The translations under genes and the position numbers were made by a program. A model generated the notes under the pieces. The model worked only from the letters and a program-made list of their open reading frames with translations. It did not search any database and was not told the origin of the DNA. Below, piece by piece: positions 1 to 5,478 of a stretch of 6,889 nucleotides of DNA. This stretch comes from an uncultured Eubacteriales bacterium. GTDB taxonomy: Bacteria; Bacillota; Clostridia; Oscillospirales; Acutalibacteraceae. The stretch lies in contig CAKUXU010000045.1 in NCBI GenBank assembly GCA_934700635.1, positions 1-6,889 of the forward strand, read 5' to 3'. Each line of letters begins with the position of its first letter. Within the stretch, counting starts at the first letter, position 1.

Positions 1-933
1 GACTGCGAAAATCTCGAAAAAATAATAATCGGCATTTCAAAAATGATAAAAAAAAATATCAATGAGCCTATAGAATCTTTTTTACCTATAATTTCGGTTA
101 TGATACTTTTTATTATTGTTGAAAGTATATATCCAAAAAACAGAAACCAAGAAATGTCTAAAATACTTGTATGTATTGTTGTTTTGTCTATTTGCACATT
201 TACATTGAATCCTATTTTAAAAATTATCTTTTCGGTTTCCTTAGTTATAAAATCCGCTTCAAGATTCATGCTTTGTTATGTACCCATAATGTCAACTATA
301 ATGGTTGCTTCGGGTCAAGCACTTTCTGGGGCTTCCTACCACGGATTAATTATCTGTGCAGGTGGAGTTATATCTCATTTTTCGGAAAATTTTCTGATTC
401 CTATTTTAAATTCATTGCTCGGATTCGCAGTAGTTTCTTCCCTATCTCCCAATTTAAAGTTAAATTTACTTTGCAGTGCAATAAATAAAACAATTAAAAA
501 AATTCTTGAATTTATATCAACCATTTTTACAAGCATTATAACCCTAGGGCATATAGTAACTACATCAGGAGATAGTTTAACTTCAAGCGCTGCAAAATCT
601 GCACTGGGAGGATGCGTTCCTATAATAGGAAGCATGATAAGTGATGCTTATGGAACTGTACAAGGATGTTTAAAGCTTCTCAAATCAGGAGTAGGAGCAT
701 TTGGAATTATAGTCGGAGCTGTGATTTTTATTCCCATACTCATAAAATGTGGTCTTTGGGTAATATTTTTAGGCTTTTCAAAATGTCTAGGAGATATTCT
801 TGAACTTAAAAAAATATCATCACTTCTAAAAGCTTTTGAAGATATAATTTCAATACTTATAGCTATTTTAATTTTTTCAATAGTAATTTTAATAATATCT
901 TCCGTAGTTGTTCTTGCTTTGGGGGCTAAATAA
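1..933 (+). CDS. spoIIIAE: SpoIIIAE, stage III sporulation membrane protein (5' end outside window)
   Basis: Polytopic membrane protein of the SpoIIIA-SpoIIQ feeding channel, made in the mother cell during engulfment. The frame is open from base 1, and 14 codons precede the first ATG at 43. That ATG has no convincing ribosome binding site, so the gene is cut by the window edge rather than starting there. About 310 residues are visible, against about 400 in Bacillus subtilis, so roughly the N-terminal quarter (signal and extracytoplasmic part) is missing. Counted from base 1, hydrophobic segments lie near residues 27-44, 53-79, 89-106, 116-149, 235-260 and 281-308. Between them is a Gly/Ser-rich amphipathic stretch (around GDSLTSSAAKSALGG), typical of the family. 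The stop TAA overlaps the ATG of spoIIIAF by one base, indicating translational coupling. The assignment rests on the membrane pattern plus the unambiguous spoIIIAF-AG-AH genes that follow. Confidence 0.92.
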   Translation, partial: DCENLEKIIIGISKMIKKNINEPIESFLPIISVMILFIIVESIYPKNRNQEMSKILVCIVVLSICTFTLNPILKIIFSVSLVIKSASRFMLCYVPIMSTIMVASGQALSGASYHGLIICAGGVISHFSENFLIPILNSLLGFAVVSSLSPNLKLNLLCSAINKTIKKILEFISTIFTSIITLGHIVTTSGDSLTSSAAKSALGGCVPIIGSMISDAYGTVQGCLKLLKSGVGAFGIIVGAVIFIPILIKCGLWVIFLGFSKCLGDILELKKISSLLKAFEDIISILIAILIFSIVILIISSVVVLALGAK

Positions 934-1409
934 TGGAAAGTATAAAGTCATATAGTCTAATACTTTGTGTGGTATCTATTTTTTGCACATTATTTGAAAT
1001 GCTTATTCCTGCAGGAAAAATGAGTAAAAATATGTATCTGACAACAAGTTTATTTGCGGTTTTAACTGTTTTAACTCCGCTTTCCAGTTTATTTAGAAAT
1101 TTCAATTTGGATTATAAAGATCTATTTAAAAAAACAGAATTAAAAAACACATCTAAAATTTTAAACTCTATAGACAGCGAAATCTCGTGCTTGGCAAAGG
1201 AAAATATAGAAGAAATTATAAAGTTAAAATTAAATGAAATTGATGTAAATCCAAAAAAAATTGAAATTTTTATGGATATAAAAGAAAATCCACGCATAGT
1301 AATGATTAAAAGCAAAATATATATTGAAAGTGAATTTATTAATTATAAATCCAAAATAATTTCCAAAATGCTTGAAATTAATATACCCACAGAAGTTTTT
1401 GAAGTTTAA
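933..1409 (+). CDS. spoIIIAF: SpoIIIAF, stage III sporulation protein
   Basis: Inner-membrane component of the SpoIIIA channel complex. The protein has 158 residues, somewhat shorter than the B. subtilis protein (about 206). Two membrane segments lie near residues 6-27 and 34-54, joined by a short loop (LIPAGKMSKN) that matches the P-x-G-K region of the family. The soluble C-terminal part (about 60-158) is lysine- and glutamate-rich. In B. subtilis this part adopts a variant of the ring-building fold also found in SpoIIIAG and SpoIIIAH. The start ATG shares its A with the spoIIIAE stop codon, and the G-rich stretch GGGGG just upstream may serve as a weak ribosome binding site. The gene lies in the standard operon position between spoIIIAE and spoIIIAG. 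Sequence conservation is low, so order and topology carry much of the call. Confidence 0.87.
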   Translation: MESIKSYSLILCVVSIFCTLFEMLIPAGKMSKNMYLTTSLFAVLTVLTPLSSLFRNFNLDYKDLFKKTELKNTSKILNSIDSEISCLAKENIEEIIKLKLNEIDVNPKKIEIFMDIKENPRIVMIKSKIYIESEFINYKSKIISKMLEINIPTEVFEV

Positions 1410-1435
1410 AAAAATCAAGAGCAGGAGTAAATCAG

Positions 1436-2002
1436 ATGAATTTAAACATTAAAGAAACACTTTTAAATATTATTTCCAAAAAAAAATTTCCAAAATATGC
1501 ATTTATTTTTGGAGTATTCGGAATATTCTTAATTTTTATTTCTGGATTTTTTGGAAAAAGCATCAAATGCTCTGAAATTAAAGATTATAAACAGAATTTT
1601 TCGGATGAAAAAAGAGAAAAGTTAGAAAAAAATCTTGAAAGTGTTGTCTCGAAAATTAAAGGAGCAGGAAATTCTAAAATCTTTTTGACCTTCGAAAGCG
1701 GAACCGAAACCGTTTATGCCACAGAAGAAAGAAAAAATAAAGAGGCAAGCGAAGATAAATCAAAAGGAGAAACAACAAGAAAAAAAGAAACAGATGACTG
1801 CGAAAAAAAATTTATAACAGTTAAAGACTCTGGTGGTACCGAACATGCACTTGCAGTCACTGAAATAGAACCAAAAGTGAAAGGAGTGGTTGTTATTTGT
1901 CAAGGAGGAGACGACTCAGTCGTGAGAAAAAGAATAACGGAGTGTTTAATGGCTGCTCTTAACATTAACTCTTCAAGAATATGCGTTGCTAAATCAGGGT
2001 AA
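1436..2002 (+). CDS. spoIIIAG: SpoIIIAG, ring-forming component of the sporulation channel
   Basis: SpoIIIAG is known to form a large ring in the intermembrane space between mother cell and forespore, related to type III secretion ring proteins. Here it has 188 residues, against about 229 in B. subtilis. A single membrane segment lies at about residues 21-40 after a basic N-terminus. The ring-building motif is split. Its first half is about residues 57-97, with the conserved KIKGAGNSKIF stretch. A charged insertion follows at about 98-130, rich in Lys, Glu and Thr. The second half is about 147-188, with the KGVVVICQGGDD signature and the RICVAKSG end. The insertion matches the place of the beta-triangle region in B. 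subtilis but looks shorter. An AGGAG eight bases before the ATG is a good ribosome binding site. The 65 bp to spoIIIAH hold no terminator or promoter that I can recognise. Confidence 0.93.
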   Translation: MNLNIKETLLNIISKKKFPKYAFIFGVFGIFLIFISGFFGKSIKCSEIKDYKQNFSDEKREKLEKNLESVVSKIKGAGNSKIFLTFESGTETVYATEERKNKEASEDKSKGETTRKKETDDCEKKFITVKDSGGTEHALAVTEIEPKVKGVVVICQGGDDSVVRKRITECLMAALNINSSRICVAKSG

Positions 2003-2067
2003 TTTGAATTCAAGATTCATTTATAAAGTAAAAAAGATTTTAATATAAAAAATTTGGAGGAATAAAA

Positions 2068-2622
2068 ATGAAATTTCGTAAACGTCAAATTATTTTAGCA
2101 TCATTAATAGTAGCACTTGGAACAGCTGTTTATTTGAATTGCCAATTTGCAGGAAATAAAGGACTTGAAGTCACAAATGGTCTTGACTCTTCAGATGAAC
2201 TCGGTGAAGCAAGATATGTAAATAACGTTAATTTTTCTGATAAAAATCAAAATAGCAATACTTCCGAAAAAACTAAAAAATATTTTGCAGAAGCTCAATT
2301 AAATCGTCAAAAAACAAAGGAAGAATCCGAAGAAAGACTTAAAAGTTTAATTTCAACACCAACTATAAACAAAGATACAAAAGATGAAATAGAAACAAAT
2401 CTAGACATTATTTCAAAGATATCTTCTCAAGAACTAAATATTGAAAATCTTATAAAATCAAAAGGATTTTCCGAATGTTTGGTTTGTATTGAGAATGATG
2501 AATGTAGTGTAGTTGTAAATCCTGGTAGCCTTAATGAAAATTCAGTTTTAATAATAAAAGATATTGTTTCAGGTCAGTCATCTATATCACCAAGCAAAAT
2601 TAAAATCATGGAAGCAAAATAA
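2068..2622 (+). CDS. spoIIIAH: SpoIIIAH, mother-cell partner of SpoIIQ
   Basis: SpoIIIAH is the mother-cell membrane protein whose extracellular domain binds forespore SpoIIQ (or its equivalent) across the intermembrane space, forming the channel and holding the membranes together. The 184-residue protein starts with the family hallmark KRQIILASLIVALGTAVYLN, a basic N-terminus plus a transmembrane helix at about 7-26. A polar linker follows (about 30-68). Then comes the YscJ/FliF-like ring-building domain, with KYFAEAQLNRQKTKEES (71-87) and the C-terminal half IENLIKSKGFSECLVCI to KIKIMEAK (125-184). The start is fixed by GGAGG followed by AATAAAA and ATG. Three cysteines lie in or near the C-terminal half (138, 140, 146), which is unusual for a domain facing an extracytoplasmic space. 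The gene is last in its operon and is followed directly by a terminator. Confidence 0.96.
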   Translation: MKFRKRQIILASLIVALGTAVYLNCQFAGNKGLEVTNGLDSSDELGEARYVNNVNFSDKNQNSNTSEKTKKYFAEAQLNRQKTKEESEERLKSLISTPTINKDTKDEIETNLDIISKISSQELNIENLIKSKGFSECLVCIENDECSVVVNPGSLNENSVLIIKDIVSGQSSISPSKIKIMEAK

Positions 2623-2627
2623 GCTAG

Positions 2628-2660
2628 GCAGCACCTAATTAAGGTGCTGTTTTAATTTTT
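2628..2660 (+). terminator. Intrinsic terminator of the spoIIIA operon
   Basis: CAGCACCT (2629-2636) pairs perfectly with AGGTGCTG (2642-2649) around a five-base AATTA loop, with a G-T wobble extending the stem by one. It is followed by TTTTAATTTTTT. It begins six bases after the spoIIIAH stop codon and is a standard rho-independent terminator. Confidence 0.93.
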
Positions 2661-2688
2661 TGTAATTTATAAATTTCTCTTTAGTAGC

Positions 2689-2697
2689 AGCAACCGG
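2689..2697 (+). repeat. Distal copy of the AGCAACCGG motif
   Basis: AGCAACCGG is the exact reverse complement of CCGGTTGCT at 3092-3100. The flanks are also alike with small gaps (TTAG..TAGC..AACCGG..AAA). The two copies bracket the small acidic gene about 400 bases apart. Confidence 0.45.
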
Positions 2698-2750
2698 AAA
2701 TTTTATAAATTAAAATTGATTAACTTACTTTAATACTAATCTTAAAATTT

Positions 2751-2783
2751 AAAGTGTATTTAAAACACTTTGAGTGTTTTTTT
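2751..2783. terminator. Probable bidirectional terminator hairpin for the small gene
   Basis: AAAACACT (2762-2769) pairs with AGTGTTTT (2773-2780) around a TTG loop. T-rich sequence follows on the plus strand and a weaker AT-rich stretch on the minus strand. A competing hairpin joins AAAGTGT (2751-2757) to ACACTTT (2765-2771), and the two cannot form together. It lies 28 bases past the stop codon of the minus-strand gene at 2808-3059 and can end that transcript. It may also back up the spoIIIA terminator. Confidence 0.5.
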
Positions 2784-2807
2784 ATCACATAGGGGGGATA
2801 AAAAAAA

Positions 2808-3059
2808 TTACCACTCATTACTTTCGTTTAATTCTGATGGGAGACTCTCAATTAAACTATTTATCTTTTTGAAAAATGCTTCTTCTGTATAATTTGTATC
2901 TTCATCAACATGCATACTTTTACAGAAGTCGTACATTTTATTAACATCATCAATTTCTATGAAATCTACTAAAAGTGAGTCATCTTTCAAAATTAATCTT
3001 AGATCCTTCATTACATTTTCTTCTAGGTCTTCTTCTAAGTTTTCTTCCTTATCTTGCAT
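2808..3059 (-). CDS. Small acidic protein, probable free-standing Nif11-like domain
   Basis: The protein has 83 residues and is very acidic, with a Glu/Asp-rich N-terminus (1-15). It has no signal peptide or membrane segment, so it should be cytoplasmic. Residues 17-70 follow the layout of Nif11-like domains: a helix with KDDSLLVDF, a loop, a helix KMYDFCKSM, then YTEEAFFKKINSL. It lines up with the leader of the gene at 5821 (KIIQDEKSAKEF, EVHEKCKEFGY, DYEEFEKDYNQI), sharing Asp, Phe, Cys-Lys, Tyr-x-Glu-Glu and Asn positions. Unlike that leader it lacks a double glycine and ends in NESNEW, so it is not an obvious peptide precursor. Start ATG at 3059 follows AAAAGGAG with a rather long 13-base gap. 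An alternative start at Met17 (3011) has a poorer ribosome binding site. The gene sits alone between terminators. Its function is unknown and the Nif11 link is by eye only. Confidence 0.6.
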   Translation of the reverse strand: MQDKEENLEEDLEENVMKDLRLILKDDSLLVDFIEIDDVNKMYDFCKSMHVDEDTNYTEEAFFKKINSLIESLPSELNESNEW

Positions 3060-3085
3060 CAGATGTCTATAACTCCTTTTATCTT

Positions 3086-3114
3086 ATTTTACCGGTTGCT
3101 ACCTAACATTTTAA
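3086..3114 (-). promoter_or_regulatory. Possible promoter of the small acidic gene
   Basis: Reading the minus strand, TTAAAA (3109-3114) and TAAAAT (3086-3091) are 17 bases apart, and the predicted start falls about 20 bases before the ATG at 3059. The -10 is good but the -35 matches only four of six consensus bases. Both boxes lie inside the ACCGGT(T)AAAAT repeats, so a protein binding these would control transcription. Confidence 0.35.
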
Positions 3115-3125
3115 CCGGTAGTAAC
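3086..3125. repeat. Tandem ACCGGT(T)AAAAT motifs with overlapping inverted repeat, candidate operator
   Basis: On the minus strand, ACCGGTTAAAAT (3119 to 3108) and ACCGGTAAAAT (3096 to 3086) form a direct repeat 23 bases apart, about two helical turns. Overlapping them, GTTGCTACC (3095-3103) and GGTAGTAAC (3117-3125) form an imperfect inverted repeat with one G-T mismatch. A further copy, in opposite orientation, lies at 2689-2697 on the far side of the gene. The placement across the putative -10 and -35 suits an operator, but the binding protein is not identifiable. Confidence 0.45.
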
Positions 3126-3149
3126 TATGAAATCAATACCATTTTGGAA

Positions 3150-3195
3150 AATAAAGGAGCTGAAATTTCAAGGTGTAAGACTCAAAATTTCAGCT
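3150..3195 (-). terminator. Intrinsic terminator of trpS
   Basis: Reading the minus strand just after the trpS stop codon, AGCTGAAATTT (3195 to 3185) pairs perfectly over 11 bases with AAATTTCAGCT (3168 to 3158) around a 16-base loop. The run CCTTTATTTT follows. The T run is interrupted, but stem length and position fit a terminator ending the trpS transcript. Confidence 0.75.
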
Positions 3196-3201
3196 AAAAT
3201 A

Positions 3202-4227
3202 TTACAATTTTTGACTAAATAAATTTATATCTTTATAATCGATTTTCATTGACTTTTTTACTTTTTGAAGTGTCTCATAAGTTACTTTTTTTGCTTTTTC
3301 AGTTCCTTCAAATGCAATTTTATAAATACTGTTTATATCTTTTTCTAAAATTTTTCTTTTTTCTCTTATGGGTTTTAAAAGAGTTTGAAGGACTTCATTA
3401 AGATATTTTTTTACTGTAACATCTCCTAATCCACCTTTTTCATAGTGAATTTTCATAGAATTTATTTTTTCTTTGTCTTCTCCGAAAGCGTCGAGATAAA
3501 TAAACACAGGATTATTCTTAGTGTCTCCAGGATCTGAAACTTTTAAATGGTTTGGATCGGTAAACATTTTCATAACTTTTTTTTCTATTTCATCTTCACT
3601 ATCTGAAAGATAAATAGTGTTTCCAAGAGATTTGCTCATTTTATTTTTACCATCCGTACCCACCAAACGAGGAGTTTTTGAAAGTATAATTTTTGGTTCA
3701 TGTAAAGTTTCACCATAAAGCAAATTGAATTTTCTTACTATTTCGCATGTTTGTTCTATCATAGGCGACTGATCTTCACCCGCGGGAACAAAATCGGCTC
3801 CGAAAGCAGTAATATCCGCAGCTTGACTCACAGGATAAGTTAAAAATCCCGCTGGAACACCTTCACCGCTAAAATTTCTTAATTTAAGCTCATTTTTAAC
3901 CGTAGGATTACGTTCAAGTCTAGCAGTACTAACTAAATTTAAATAAAATACAGTCAGCTCTGCAATTGAAGGAATCATAGATTGAATACATATAGTTGTT
4001 TTTTGGGGATCTATTCCAACTGAAATATAATCAAGCAATAATTCTATAACATTGTCTCTTACCTTTTGAGGATTTTCTGCATTGTCTGTGAGCGCTTGGA
4101 CATCGGCTACTAATATATATTGTTTGTATTTATCTTGAAGCTCTACACGATTTTTAAGTGAACCTATATAATGTCCTAAATGAAGTCTACCCGTCGGGCG
4201 ATCACCTGTTAATATTATTTCTTTCAA
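3202..4227 (-). CDS. trpS: Tryptophanyl-tRNA synthetase
   Basis: Class I aminoacyl-tRNA synthetase charging tRNA-Trp with tryptophan in the cytoplasm. Its 341 residues are a full length for the family. The ATP-binding signatures are both present: GDRPTGRLHLGH (8-19, the HIGH motif as HLGH) and KMSKS (196-200). YPVSQAADIT (131-140) forms the tryptophan pocket, with Asp138 in the place of the residue that contacts the indole nitrogen. The overall sequence (RLERNPTVK, SQAADITAF, DQSPMIEQT) resembles the streptococcal type rather than the E. coli or Geobacillus type. Gln44 stands where Geobacillus has His43. The start is TTG, chosen because AAAAGGAGG (4237-4245) sits nine bases upstream and no ATG or GTG is available. 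A TATAAT at 4255-4260 could be a -10 but lacks a good -35. No T-box leader is visible in the 87 bases before the gene, so it may depend on readthrough from rpsR. Confidence 0.98.
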   Translation of the reverse strand: MKEIILTGDRPTGRLHLGHYIGSLKNRVELQDKYKQYILVADVQALTDNAENPQKVRDNVIELLLDYISVGIDPQKTTICIQSMIPSIAELTVFYLNLVSTARLERNPTVKNELKLRNFSGEGVPAGFLTYPVSQAADITAFGADFVPAGEDQSPMIEQTCEIVRKFNLLYGETLHEPKIILSKTPRLVGTDGKNKMSKSLGNTIYLSDSEDEIEKKVMKMFTDPNHLKVSDPGDTKNNPVFIYLDAFGEDKEKINSMKIHYEKGGLGDVTVKKYLNEVLQTLLKPIREKRKILEKDINSIYKIAFEGTEKAKKVTYETLQKVKKSMKIDYKDINLFSQKL

Positions 4228-4280
4228 GTGAAAATGCCTCCTTTTAAGATAATAATTATATTTTTACTTGATATGGACAT

Positions 4281-4301
4281 TCCCTCTCAAATTGAGAGGG
4301 A
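4281..4301 (-). other. Hairpin between rpsR and trpS
   Basis: TCCCTCTC (4281-4288) pairs with GAGAGGGA (4294-4301), a perfect eight-base stem with a five-base loop. In the direction of transcription it is followed by AATGTCCATATC, not by a T run, so it is not a normal intrinsic terminator. It could be a processing or stability element between rpsR and trpS, a factor-dependent terminator, or a protein-binding hairpin. It resembles the CCCTCAA/TTGAGGG hairpin in the rpsF leader. Confidence 0.5.
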
Positions 4302-4314
4302 AAATTTTAAAATA

Positions 4315-4572
4315 TTAATCATGTGTATAAGGTAATAAAGAAAGATAACGTGCACGTTTAATTGCTGTTGTAAGCTCACGTTGATGCTTTGCACATGTTC
4401 CAGTTATACGACGTGGTAAAATTTTAGCTCTTTCAGATATAAAACGTCTTAATTTACCGCTATCTTTATAGTCTATACCTGTACAATGTTTATCTGCGCA
4501 GAAATTACAAACTTTCTTTCTTGGTCTGCGTGATTTAAAATCCTTTTTTTCGGTTTTTTCTGTTTTTTCCAT
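4315..4572 (-). CDS. rpsR: 30S ribosomal protein S18
   Basis: Small-subunit protein that pairs with S6 on the platform of the 30S subunit. The 85 residues are a normal length. The core [20 protein letters not shown] (32-51), then [31 protein letters not shown], is essentially diagnostic. A lysine-rich N-terminal tail precedes it. Cysteines at 22, 25, 30 and 60, with His29 and His63, form a cluster reminiscent of zinc-binding (C+) ribosomal proteins; metal binding is inference. An AGAGGTG lies about ten bases before the ATG. The gene follows ssb by 40 bases in the conserved rpsF-ssb-rpsR order and is presumably transcribed from the rpsF promoter. Confidence 0.99.
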   Translation of the reverse strand: MEKTEKTEKKDFKSRRPRKKVCNFCADKHCTGIDYKDSGKLRRFISERAKILPRRITGTCAKHQRELTTAIKRARYLSLLPYTHD

Positions 4573-4612
4573 TAATAGTTCACCTCTTTTTCATAAACAA
4601 TAAATCAAAGTT

Positions 4613-5065
4613 CTAAAACGGTAAATCATCGTCTGATTCTATCGTTTGAAAATCATCATCTTTTCCGCTACTGTATGTTTCAAAATCTGCATTTTTTTCA
4701 ACCGGCTTTGCAGCGATTTCAGGAGAATAAGATTGATCTGAAGATTTTTTGGATTCAGCAAACTCTACACTGTTTGCAACAACTTCAAATGCTTTTCTTT
4801 TATTGCCTTCCTTATCTTGATAAGTCCGAGTTTGAATTGAACCTTCTATTGCTATAAGTTGACCCTTTTTAAAATATTTTGAAACAAATTCAGCTGTATT
4901 TCTCCAAGCAACTATATCAATAAAATCCGTTTGTCTTTCCTCTCCGGGTTTTGCAAATTTTCTTCCAACCGCAATAGTAAAAGATGTGACCGCAACATCA
5001 CTAGGAGTATGCTTTAGTTCAGGGTCGGCTACAAGCCTTCCCATTAAAACTGCAACATTTAGCAT
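4613..5065 (-). CDS. ssb: Single-stranded DNA-binding protein
   Basis: Coats single-stranded DNA during replication, repair and recombination, as a homotetramer. The 150-residue protein has the OB fold at about 1-105: MLNVAVLMGRL, FTIAVGRKF, TDFIDIVAWRNTAEFVSKYFKKGQ, then EGSIQTRTYQDKEG. Trp54 is in the place of a base-stacking aromatic. A low-complexity polar linker follows (about 106-143). The protein ends in the acidic tip DDDLPF, which recruits partner proteins such as RecO, PriA and the polymerase machinery in other bacteria. GGAGAGGG lies a few bases upstream of the ATG, and 16 bases separate the gene from the rpsF stop codon. Its place between rpsF and rpsR is the standard Bacillota arrangement. 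Confidence 0.98.
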   Translation of the reverse strand: MLNVAVLMGRLVADPELKHTPSDVAVTSFTIAVGRKFAKPGEERQTDFIDIVAWRNTAEFVSKYFKKGQLIAIEGSIQTRTYQDKEGNKRKAFEVVANSVEFAESKKSSDQSYSPEIAAKPVEKNADFETYSSGKDDDFQTIESDDDLPF

Positions 5066-5081
5066 ATTTTTCCCTCTCCAC

Positions 5082-5372
5082 TTATGCTTTTTTTACTATC
5101 AATGATCTTAAAACGCCTTCTGTAATTTGGCTAATACGATCAAGCTCTTGTGGGAATTTAGAATCACTGACAAATTCAAATACTACGTATTCTCCTTCAG
5201 CTTCCTTCTTTATAGGATAAGCAAGTTTTCTCTTTCCCCATTTGTTGATATCTTTGAGTTCTGTATTAGACTCGATTAATGTTTTGAATTTTTCTATTAA
5301 TTCGTCTGTTTTTTCACCTATTTTAACCGAAACAACCAATACAAATTCATAAAGATTTTTAGTATCGTTCAT
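5082..5372 (-). CDS. rpsF: 30S ribosomal protein S6
   Basis: Small-subunit protein that forms a heterodimer with S18. The 96-residue product starts at MNDTKNLYEFVLVV and carries the family signature KWGKRKLAYPIKKEAEGEYV (44-63), ending in SLIVKKA. The frame is open upstream to 5459, but the start at 5372 is preferred. It has AAAAGGAGGTG upstream (GGAGG at 5383-5387, ten-base gap), it gives the family's usual N-terminus, and the extra 29 codons would cover the leader hairpins and begin only 14 bases downstream of the -35 box, upstream of the predicted transcript start. The gene heads the rpsF-ssb-rpsR operon. Confidence 0.97.
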   Translation of the reverse strand: MNDTKNLYEFVLVVSVKIGEKTDELIEKFKTLIESNTELKDINKWGKRKLAYPIKKEAEGEYVVFEFVSDSKFPQELDRISQITEGVLRSLIVKKA

Positions 5373-5443
5373 GTTTATTGCACCTCCTTTTGGACTTATG
5401 CCCTCAAAATTGTGTTGAGGGAAGGATTGGTTTAAAGCAAACC
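5373..5443 (-). promoter_or_regulatory. Structured rpsF leader, possible S6:S18 autoregulatory element
   Basis: The roughly 70-base leader carries two hairpins on the minus strand. One is GGTTT/AAACC (5443 to 5429). The other is CCCTCAA/TTGAGGG with a seven-base loop (5421 to 5401). The CCTT before the second stem could also pair with AAGG of the ribosome binding site, which would hide it. In many bacteria rpsF leaders bind the S6:S18 complex to shut off translation. The CCG trinucleotide typical of that motif is not present here, so autoregulation is inferred from position and folding only. Confidence 0.4.
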
Positions 5444-5449
5444 TTAAAT

Positions 5450-5478
5450 ATTTTATCACTAAATCAAAACTTAGTCAA
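5450..5478 (-). promoter_or_regulatory. Sigma-A promoter of the rpsF-ssb-rpsR operon
   Basis: On the minus strand TTGACT (-35, 5478 to 5473) and TAAAAT (-10, 5455 to 5450) are separated by exactly 17 bases, each matching five of six consensus bases. The predicted start is near 5443, about 70 bases before the rpsF ATG. Confidence 0.85.

Larger units (their letters stand above)
2661..2807. other. AT-rich intergenic region between the converging spoIIIA operon and the small Nif11-like gene
   Basis: No gene is visible here. The region holds the motif GCAACCGGAAAT (from 2690), which repeats the upstream elements of the small gene. It also holds overlapping inverted repeats at 2751-2780 and a run of six G at 2792-2797 just beyond the small gene's stop codon. 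The rest is AT-rich spacer. Confidence 0.6.

Noticed and set aside
43..45. ATG at 43 as the true start of spoIIIAE
   Set aside because: The frame is open to base 1, there is no good ribosome binding site, and the product would lack about 100 N-terminal residues of the family. The gene is taken as partial.
2003..2067. Separate sporulation promoter for spoIIIAH
   Set aside because: No convincing sigma-E, sigma-G or sigma-A boxes could be seen in the 65-base gap; only the ribosome binding site is clear.
4281..4301. Hairpin after rpsR as a standard intrinsic terminator
   Set aside because: No T run follows it in the direction of transcription; it is listed as an unassigned hairpin instead.
4228..4314. 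T-box riboswitch before trpS
   Set aside because: The gap is under 90 bases and has neither the conserved T-box sequence nor room for a specifier stem.
5373..5459. Extended rpsF start at 5459
   Set aside because: It would place the start upstream of the predicted transcription start and translate the leader hairpins. The start at 5372 has a strong ribosome binding site and the normal S6 N-terminus.
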